Source: Sphaerosporella brunnea (lineage: Eukaryota > Ascomycota > Pezizomycetes > Pezizales > Pyronemataceae). Taken from it: a stretch of 11,990 nt of DNA. The position numbers were made by a program, and so were the translations under genes. This document shows positions 6,355-11,990 of this stretch, piece by piece. Each line of letters starts with the position of its first letter. Positions within the stretch are counted from its first letter, which is position 1. The stretch covers positions 1 to 11,990 of the forward strand of contig VXIS01000611.1 of assembly GCA_008704415.1 (NCBI GenBank), in the 5' to 3' direction. The notes beneath the pieces were generated by a model. That model was not told the DNA's origin, did not search any database, and saw nothing but the letters and a program-made list of their open reading frames with translations.

Positions 6355-8670
6355 ATGACGACCAGCTCCCAGCTCCCACCACCAACCACACGCGACAACC
6401 TCACCATGACACTCGACATCCCGCCCCCGCCACCACCAACCAACCTCGCGCCCCCGCCGCCTCCATCGTCTATCCCACCTCCTCCCCCACCACCGCCTCC
6501 TCCCCCACCACAAGATACCTCGGCGCCGCCGCCACCACCCTCCAAAAGGGCCAAGCCCGCCGCGGCCAACAACGGCCGCGGGCCCCTCAGCATCGAGGAG
6601 ATACTGCAGAAGAAAAAAGCGGCGGACGAGGCTGCGTCGCGGCCCAAGTTCTTGAGCAAAGCGGAGCGCGAACGGATTGCGCTGGAGAAACGCGCGAAGG
6701 AGATAGAGGCTGCGAAGAGAAAAAATGGTGTCAATGGGAGTGTGGGTGCGGATGGGAATGGGAATGGGAGTGTTGGTAATGGCGGTGGGGCTCGCGCCCC
6801 GCCTACTGCCCCTGCTGCTATGAGGAGAGCTCCACCCCTACCGCCGACTTCTCCACCGGAGAAGAAGGAGGTTAAGTACCTCACCCCCGCCGAAGAGGTT
6901 GCCGCCGCGGAAATGAAGAGGAGGTATATGGGCGTCGACCCTGATACCAGTGCGCTGGCTAGCAAGAAGAAGCGGAGGAAGACGCATGAGCGGAAGTTTA
7001 CTTTTGAGTGGGGCGCCGAGGAGGATACGTCGTTTGGCGATGACCGGCAACAGAGCTCCTTTTTTGGCCGGGGGAAGCTGGGCGGGTTTGCGGATACGGA
7101 AAAGCCGATCGATTCGTATATCCATGCGCTGCAGCAGCGTGGAGAAGATGAGAAGCGCAGGGCGAAGGAGATTCTTGAGATGGAGCGGAGAAAGAGGGAG
7201 GCTACCAATTGGAGCGATAAACATTGGTCCGAGAAACCGCTCGAGGTGATGAAGGAGCGCGACTGGCGGATTTTCAAGGAGGACTTTAATATTGCGACAC
7301 GAGGCGGCGGCATTCCGAATCCCATGCGCAGCTGGGCCGAAAGTGGCCTGCCGAAGCGACTCCTGCAGGTTGTCGACGAGGCCGGGTATAAAGAGCCTTC
7401 TGCGATCCAGCGCGCGGCTATCCCGATTGCTCTCCAGAATAGAGACCTTATTGGTGTGGCTGTGACGGGTTCCGGAAAAACGGCGTCGTTCATCCTGCCG
7501 CTGCTCGTCTACATCTCAGAGCTCCCAGGCCTGACGGAATTCACCAAGAACGACGGCCCGTACGCCATCATTCTAGCTCCGACCCGTGAGCTGGCCCAGC
7601 AGATTGAGGTGGAAGCAAAGAAGTTTGCCACGCCCCTCGGCTTCACATGTGTCTCCCTCGTCGGAGGCCACGCAATGGAAGAGCAAGCTTACAACCTCCG
7701 CGACGGCGCCGAAATCATCATCGCCACCCCGGGGCGTTTGGTCGACTGTCTCGAGCGGCGGCTACTAGTCCTCTCCCAATGCTGCTACGTAATCATGGAC
7801 GAAGCCGACCGGATGATCGACATGGGCTTCGAAGAGAGCGTCAACAAGATACTCTCTGCGCTGCCCGTGCACAACGTAAAGCCAGACACCGACGACGCCG
7901 AGAACCCAATCCTAATGTCCAAGCACCTGGGCGGGAAGGACCGCTTCCGCCAGACCATGATGTACACAGCAACGATGCCGCCTGCCATCGAACGCATCGC
8001 TAAAAACTATCTCCGCCGCCCCGCGATCGTTACTATCGGTAACGCCGGCGAAGCGGTCGATACGATAGAGCAACGCGTCGAGTTCGTGCCCGGTGAAGAT
8101 AAGCGCAAGAAACGCATGCTCGAGATACTAGCCTCCCGAGAGTTTGCACCACCCATCATCGTCTTTGTCAACATCAAACGCAACTGCGACGCCATCGCCA
8201 AGGACCTGAAACATGCCGGCTGGCACGCGGTGACGCTCCACGGCTCCAAGTCGCAAGACCAGCGTGAACAGGCTTTGCACCAGCTCCGCAGTGGCACCGC
8301 CGAGATACTCGTCGCCACGGATCTGGCGGGAAGAGGTATCGACGTCCCCGACGTCAGTTTGGTCATCAACTTCAATATGGCAACGAATATTGAGCAGTAT
8401 ACGCACCGTATTGGAAGAACCGGACGTGCGGGGAAAAGTGGTATCGCCGTTACGTTCCTGGGCAATGAGGACGCGGACACGATGTATGAGCTGCGGCAGA
8501 TGCTGATGAAGAGCTCGGTTTCGAGAGTGCCCGAGGAGCTACGGAAACATGAGGCTGCCCAGTCTAAGCCGAATCGCGCCAGGAAACCGGCGGGGGCTGG
8601 GGGTGGCGGCGGTGGGGGTGGCGGTGGGGATGATACGGTTATGGGCGGGACGGGGGGGAGGTGGAAGTAG
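6355..8670 (+). CDS. prp28: Pre-mRNA-splicing DEAD-box ATPase Prp28
   Basis: This single-exon gene encodes 771 aa. Prp28 acts in the nucleus in the U5/tri-snRNP context, promoting exchange of U1 for U6 at the 5' splice site; this is family knowledge. All helicase motifs are visible: W327 upstream of the Q motif with Q352, motif I AVTGSGKT (369-376, K375), Ia PTRELAQQ (from 409), Ib TPGRL (458-462), II DEAD (482-485), III TAT (538-540, where many DEAD-box proteins have SAT), V ATDLAGRGID (654-663) and VI HRIGRTGRAG (684-693). The N-terminus is Prp28-like, with Pro-rich tracts (one of 12 Pro), then LSIEEILQKKKAADEAASRP and FLSKAERERIALEKR. A Gly/Asn-rich linker (about 123-143) and a Gly-rich tail flank the conserved parts. 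The ATG at 6355 is the first in frame; M18 is a less likely alternative. Yeast Prp28 is shorter (588 aa); filamentous fungal versions are longer. Confidence 0.96.
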   Translation: MTTSSQLPPPTTRDNLTMTLDIPPPPPPTNLAPPPPPSSIPPPPPPPPPPPPQDTSAPPPPPSKRAKPAAANNGRGPLSIEEILQKKKAADEAASRPKFLSKAERERIALEKRAKEIEAAKRKNGVNGSVGADGNGNGSVGNGGGARAPPTAPAAMRRAPPLPPTSPPEKKEVKYLTPAEEVAAAEMKRRYMGVDPDTSALASKKKRRKTHERKFTFEWGAEEDTSFGDDRQQSSFFGRGKLGGFADTEKPIDSYIHALQQRGEDEKRRAKEILEMERRKREATNWSDKHWSEKPLEVMKERDWRIFKEDFNIATRGGGIPNPMRSWAESGLPKRLLQVVDEAGYKEPSAIQRAAIPIALQNRDLIGVAVTGSGKTASFILPLLVYISELPGLTEFTKNDGPYAIILAPTRELAQQIEVEAKKFATPLGFTCVSLVGGHAMEEQAYNLRDGAEIIIATPGRLVDCLERRLLVLSQCCYVIMDEADRMIDMGFEESVNKILSALPVHNVKPDTDDAENPILMSKHLGGKDRFRQTMMYTATMPPAIERIAKNYLRRPAIVTIGNAGEAVDTIEQRVEFVPGEDKRKKRMLEILASREFAPPIIVFVNIKRNCDAIAKDLKHAGWHAVTLHGSKSQDQREQALHQLRSGTAEILVATDLAGRGIDVPDVSLVINFNMATNIEQYTHRIGRTGRAGKSGIAVTFLGNEDADTMYELRQMLMKSSVSRVPEELRKHEAAQSKPNRARKPAGAGGGGGGGGGGDDTVMGGTGGRWK

Positions 8671-8683
8671 GGGCGTAGGGGGC

Positions 8684-8702
8684 TTTTTTTTTTTTTTTTT
8701 TT
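8684..8702 (+). repeat. 19-base T run just after the prp28 stop
   Basis: Nineteen consecutive T begin 13 bases after the TAG of prp28, inside its likely 3'UTR, where the transcript would carry a U-rich element close to the stop codon. Length may vary through slippage. Confidence 0.9.
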
Positions 8703-9200
8703 GCTGGGTGTGTGGGATGTTGTTGCTGGGCGGGAGGAGGGAGGGAGAGGGACATCTATTATATCTTATACATCTTATACATATCATGAATGCGTATACC
8801 GGAGTTGCTCACTCATGCGTCATGGGGTCGAGTGAAGATTTTTGTGCATCGGGCCGGTGTCGTAACATGGCTCGGGTTGTGGGGCACGGGTATATATATA
8901 TACGCAGTTTCTTGCATTTGGGGAGTTTTGTAATTTGTTCTCCCCCGATTCGGCGTCATGGTTATCACTCGAAGTGTTTTTTTTCCCTCGCTGTCCGTTG
9001 TCGAGGTGGTGGGGATGCGTTTGCTTTGCTTTTTGCTTGTGGGAGCAGCCAAGGCTGGTGGTGTTTTGTTTTTTGGACGGGATGGAAGGGCATTGGAGGG
9101 GGTTATGAGGTGGGGGGGAATTCTGGAATACATGCTCTGTTTTAACTACCCCCTCCGGCGGCCCGACACAGACAGACGAAACAGACGGATAGACAACCCA

Positions 9201-9224
9201 TCAGTCAGTCAGTCAGTCAGTCAG
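9201..9224 (+). repeat. TCAG tetranucleotide microsatellite (6 units)
   Basis: Six perfect TCAG units follow an imperfect ACAG/ACGA-rich stretch at 9167-9194. They lie between convergent genes and are outside any coding exon proposed here. Confidence 0.95.
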
Positions 9225-9417
9225 GGTGCGCCTCGTGGTAGCAAGGCAAGATCTTTGCCCAAGAAGCCCTGCATGGCTCAAACGTGCCGTGCTTTTAGCT
9301 AGCTATGTTTCTCAAGGACACGACACGACCAATGCCTTCCTTGACCATCCCGCCCGCCCCCCCAACATCAAGAGGGTTATCTCAACTGCAGTCTGCCATT
9401 GGGGCCACGGACAAGGA

Positions 9418-9425
9418 TGACGTCA
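9418..9425. promoter_or_regulatory. CRE palindrome TGACGTCA between convergent genes
   Basis: A perfect ATF/CREB-type bZIP palindrome, located beyond the 3' ends of both flanking genes (about 750 bp after prp28, 205 bp after the TPR stop). With no promoter expected here, it may be chance or mark an antisense or unannotated transcript. Confidence 0.25.
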
Positions 9426-9629
9426 CGGCCGATGTTTCTTGGATGCCATTCACCTTGCGCCACCCGGATTTTTGAAACATCTATGCCCAGAAACATAAGC
9501 TCTGAAAGCTTCCAGATTTCTTCCAAATCACCGCGAGAATGTCTTCAAGGGATCAATCGCTACCTTCTGAGAAGGAGATGATTGTTTTTGTGCGGAATCG
9601 AATGTTGGTGTTTGTGTTTAGGGGAGGGC

Positions 9630-11258
9630 CTAACTGCTGGCCTCCACAATCCTCTCCCAGATGCCCGCTCCAAAAATCTCATCGTCACAAGCCTCCTGCA
9701 CAATATCCCTAGCGATCGCATCCCTCGGATCCAGCACGCCGCGATCTCCGTTCTCCCACCTGACTACTGCCTCCTTCACCTCAGCCTCCCTCTTTACATC
9801 CGCCTCTTTATGCTGCGCCAGTCTTGCTGCGCCGCGATAAAACACGCCAGCATTTTTCCTCAGCACATCCCGGACCTGTCCCGTCCTCTGCGGGCACTCG
9901 ATCCTGCTCCTGATCAGCTCTGTGTCTCCCCGCGCAAGATAGATCTTCGCCTTCTGCGGCTCCAAGCTCGCCGCGTTCCCCAATGCTTGCGAAGAAAACG
10001 CATAGTGTTTCCATGCGAGTGCTGGCTCGGCTACCGCCGAAGCAAGAGACGCGTGCGCATCCGACTTCGCGCACAGCGCATCGGCAGACTCTTGCCATTT
10101 CCAGTCTGTCCCAAAGGCTTGCGCGATTGCTTCCTCCCACTTTGCCACATCCGAGGTAGAGCGGAAGAGGGATTCGGCGATTGCGCACCGAAGAACTGCA
10201 GCGGTGATGAAGATTTCGGTTTGACGTTCTGGGAGCGAGGGGATCAGGGCTTGGAGTCTGTCTGAGAGCAGAGACTCGGCGGTGGCTATGGTGGCGGACG
10301 GAGAGGTGAGGAGTGGAAGGAGTGTGCTCAAGGTTGTGAGCAGCTCGATTAGAGTGTCGAGGATTGTGGAGAGAGTGACGGGCTCTTGGATCACGGCGTA
10401 TTGCTCGTCTTCGGCATCAGCCATGGTATCATCCGAAGGCTGGCCAGGTAGTGAGACGCCGCCGGTTTCTTGATCTTGTTCCATGGTCTCGTCGATTGCT
10501 GGGGGCGGCTGGGAATAGGAGGCGAATAGGGCTTCCTGCTTTTCGAGGCATTTGCTGAAGATCTCGCATGCTGTACAAAGATGCTCAATGGCGGCAGGCT
10601 TGAGGGTGGTCGGGTCACCGTCTCTCGAGTTGAGCAATGCGTCCGCGAGGGAGCTATGCACTTGTGCCGTGTTGCTGTATTTCCATCAACCATTTCCAAT
10701 CCCAAAGAATTGAGTACCCAGTAAAACTCACAATAGTGCATCCTCGTTCTGCGGATCCAGTCTCATGCACTCCCGATGACTCTGCAGTGCCGTCTCAAGC
10801 AGTCCCAGAAGCTCTCCCCGTGGTACAAACTCGCGCTCTTGCGAGACCTTGTACTCTAACCGCGCCCTGCCACGGGTCCATCTTCAGCACGTATTCCCTA
10901 GTGATTGTGGGCCGCGGGGAGCACACTTATTGTACGTCGCATCAAACGACCTTGGGTTCAGTCTGATGGCGGACTGATACGCCTCAATGGCACGATTATA
11001 GAACCGTAGCGCCTTCTGTTTGTCCCCAGGCTTCCATCGGTCGCCGGATTCTTCATATTCAATTCCAGCTATCCTTCGCAGTCAGCACCGAACCCGACGG
11101 GGCGGGAGCGGCGGAAATTACCGTCGAGGAAGTCGTCGGCAGTCTCGGGGACCTGTGCACGTCAGCCTGAAAGTTGTGATCAGAAGCTGGCTGTTGACCT
11201 TCTTGTTTTTCTTGGAGCTGGTGTGGAAACGTCGTCGGCCGCTTGGTGGTGGTGGCAT
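9630..11258 (-). CDS. TPR-like repeat protein of unknown function, 5 exons (reconstructed)
   Basis: Reading on the minus strand, the model joins 11258-11199, 11152-11122, 11068-10927, 10866-10732 and 10674-9630 (470 aa). The start MPPPPSGRRRFH is followed by a Lys-rich patch, then ETADDFLDAGIEYEESGDRW. Helical tetratricopeptide-like segments follow: ALRFYNRAIEAYQSAIRLNP...FDATYNKARLEY (about 50-83) and LLETALQSHRECMRLDPQ...ALFNTAQVHSSLADALL (about 98-137). An acidic, Met/Gln-rich linker lies at about 184-222, and a helix-rich C-terminal half ends IWERIVEASS. TPR proteins bind other proteins, so a scaffold or co-chaperone role is possible, but I do not recognise the ortholog and give no symbol. 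It is soluble by appearance, with no signal peptide or membrane segment. Exons 3-5 are well supported by phase and continuity; the first exon is least certain because its donor is GTCAAC. Confidence 0.83.
10675..10731 (-). other. Intron 4 of the TPR gene
   Basis: A 57-bp minus-strand intron with donor GTGAGT and acceptor ATACAG. Removal completes a Phe codon (TT|C) and joins EDAL-F to NTAQVHSSLADA, making a continuous TPR helix. The longest uninterrupted frame otherwise starts only at a GTG inside exon 5. Confidence 0.88.
10867..10926 (-). other. Intron 3 of the TPR gene
   Basis: A 60-bp minus-strand intron with donor GTGTGC, acceptor GTGGCAG and possible branch site CTGAA. It splits a Lys codon (AA|G) and joins FDATYNK to ARLEYKVSQ. 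Confidence 0.85.
11069..11121 (-). other. Intron 2 of the TPR gene
   Basis: A 53-bp minus-strand intron with donor GTAATT, branch site GCTGAC and acceptor GATAG. It splits an Ala codon (G|CT) and joins ETADDFLD to AGIEYEESG. Confidence 0.85.
11153..11198 (-). other. Intron 1 of the TPR gene (weak donor)
   Basis: A 46-bp minus-strand intron with acceptor TGCACAG and branch site GCTGAC well placed before it, but a non-standard donor GTCAAC. It joins a Lys-rich first exon to VPETADDFLD in phase 0. No better in-phase GT donor lies between the ATG and this acceptor, so the model is preferred but should be checked. The following exon is only 31 nt. Confidence 0.65.
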
Positions 11259-11338
11259 ATTTCTTTCTTTCTCGAGGACGTGGGGGGCGATGTGAGGGAT
11301 TTGGTGGGGTAGGTTTTTTTAGTGCGGACACCTCCGGT

Positions 11339-11346
11339 TGACGTCA
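11339..11346. promoter_or_regulatory. CRE palindrome TGACGTCA in the TPR gene promoter
   Basis: The perfect 8-bp bZIP (ATF/CREB-type) site lies 81 bp upstream of the TPR gene ATG on the minus strand, a typical promoter-proximal position. In fungi such sites are bound by Atf1/Sko1-type stress regulators. Binding here is inference from sequence only. Confidence 0.45.
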
Positions 11347-11790
11347 TCGTTCACGAACCACGGTTCAGGAGAGATGTTTGAAGATAGTCGGAGATGTTGG
11401 GATATGGGGAACCCTAGGTAGTGCAAGGAGAATTTCACGGGTGATCGACCCGCAGCCCAGCTAATGTCGACGGGAAGGGCCGCCAACCGGGACATATTTA
11501 TGTAATTACACCTGGGCGCCGAGACTCGGAGGACAGAACGGGAGATCTCCGGCTCAATGTCTCAATGCCCGGTGTATTGGCCCGTAGGCGTACTTTTGTG
11601 GGAAGTCCTTGTGAATCGATTGGTAAGAGCATGGCAGTTCAATATCAAGATCCACTGCGTATCATTCGACTGGCTGCCTGGAGTTTTGCAGAAAATACCT
11701 AACCAATAGCTGCATTGCGATGTCATCGAGGCTGCGATGGTTCGAAAAGACTCAAATTAGTTTTTTGTTTGTTTTTATCTTATTGGATTC

Positions 11791-11872
11791 GGCCGCTTGC
11801 GGCCATGGCATATAGAGCGAAGAGAACTATGCTACCCCTTAGGCCTAGGCCTACTACTGGGGCCTGCAGGCC
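11791..11872. repeat. Cluster of GGCC-centred palindromes
   Basis: Three perfect or near-perfect palindromes sit within 82 bp: GGCCGC-TT-GCGGCC (11791-11804), TAGGCCTAGGCCTA (11840-11853) and GGCCTGCAGGCC (11861-11872). The last two share the AGGCCT core. Function is unknown; they could be binding sites or a remnant of a fold-back element. Confidence 0.6.
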
Positions 11873-11990
11873 TTCTGAGGAAATATAGGCAAGGAAATCG
11901 CACCAGGCGAATTGACACGCCAAGGAGATTCGTGAGAGTATGAGCGCACCTAGGAGATAGCTAAATGAAAGGTCACAACACGATGCCCTT

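Larger units (their letters stand above)
8671..9629. other. Convergent intergenic region between prp28 and the TPR gene
   Basis: Both genes end here, so it should hold two 3'UTRs. I see no gene. It contains a 19-base T run 13 bases after the prp28 stop (8684-8702), a tandem ATCTTATAC-type repeat near 8762-8782, a short TA run (about 8884-8894), an ACAG-type imperfect repeat (9167-9194), six TCAG units (9201-9224) and a full CRE palindrome TGACGTCA (9418-9425). The long plus-strand frame over 8549-9145 starts inside prp28 in another frame and reads through the T run as poly-Phe, so I treat it as spurious. Confidence 0.6.
11259..11990 (-). promoter_or_regulatory. Promoter and upstream region of the TPR gene; no gene seen
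   Basis: Stops are frequent in all frames and no coding domain is visible. Directly upstream of the minus-strand ATG the leader is A/G- and C-rich. A perfect CRE palindrome lies at 11339-11346, about 80 bp upstream. Three CCAAT boxes in minus orientation (ATTGG on plus) occur at 11576-11580, 11619-11623 and 11782-11786, roughly 320-525 bp upstream. The far end holds a group of GGCC-centred palindromes (11791-11872). The neighbouring gene beyond the window is not visible. Confidence 0.55.

Noticed and set aside
6171..7493. 440-codon minus-strand frame opposite prp28
   Set aside because: Shadow of the GC-rich prp28 coding strand; poly-Gly and Ser/Leu/Arg bias and no domain.
8549..9145. 198-codon plus-strand frame overlapping the prp28 end
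   Set aside because: It begins inside prp28 in another frame and reads the T run as poly-Phe; its composition is not protein-like.
9582..10265. 227-codon plus-strand frame opposite the TPR gene
   Set aside because: It is antisense to a well-supported coding exon whose translation has coherent helices and acidic linkers; the plus frame is Arg/Leu/Cys-biased.
11700..11760. Possible tRNA B-box (GGTTCGAAA) near 11738
   Set aside because: No A-box, cloverleaf stems or matching acceptor arms could be found around it.
1..11990. Gene cluster, defence system or other novel multi-gene system
   Set aside because: The four genes are unrelated housekeeping functions with large spacers; nothing in the sequence links them.

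Overview
The window looks like nuclear DNA from a filamentous ascomycete, probably Pezizomycotina. It carries protein genes with short introns (46-74 bp); four of the seven contain GCTGAC or CTGAC shortly before the 3' splice site, a typical fungal branch site. Proteins are long and rich in low-complexity tracts, and intergenic spaces are about 1 kb with T-rich runs. The species cannot be named from this sequence.

Layout: (1) 139-2038 (+), a Rad7-type nucleotide-excision-repair protein, three exons, 596 aa, with its start codon split by intron 1. (2) 3293-5288 (+), an ArfGAP-UBA-Q/P-rich protein of the Gts1/Ucp3 type, three exons, 622 aa. (3) 6355-8670 (+), the spliceosomal DEAD-box helicase Prp28, one exon, 771 aa. 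(4) 11258-9630 (-), a TPR-like protein of unknown function, rebuilt here as five exons and 470 aa, convergent with prp28. The spaces hold T-rich tracts, microsatellites, CRE-like palindromes and, at 5678-5796, a nearly perfect 119-bp inverted repeat bounded by TA, which resembles a small non-autonomous transposon (MITE).

The genes belong to unrelated housekeeping pathways: DNA repair, Arf/endocytic traffic, splicing and an unknown role. I see no operon-like or cluster logic and no secondary-metabolite, defence or other novel multi-gene system. The most interesting items are the AT|G split start of rad7 (unspliced RNA reads ATG-TAA), the TA-bounded hairpin, and the five-exon TPR gene with a 31-nt exon. 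Exon structures rest on splice consensus, reading phase and recalled family conservation; no alignment or transcript data were available.
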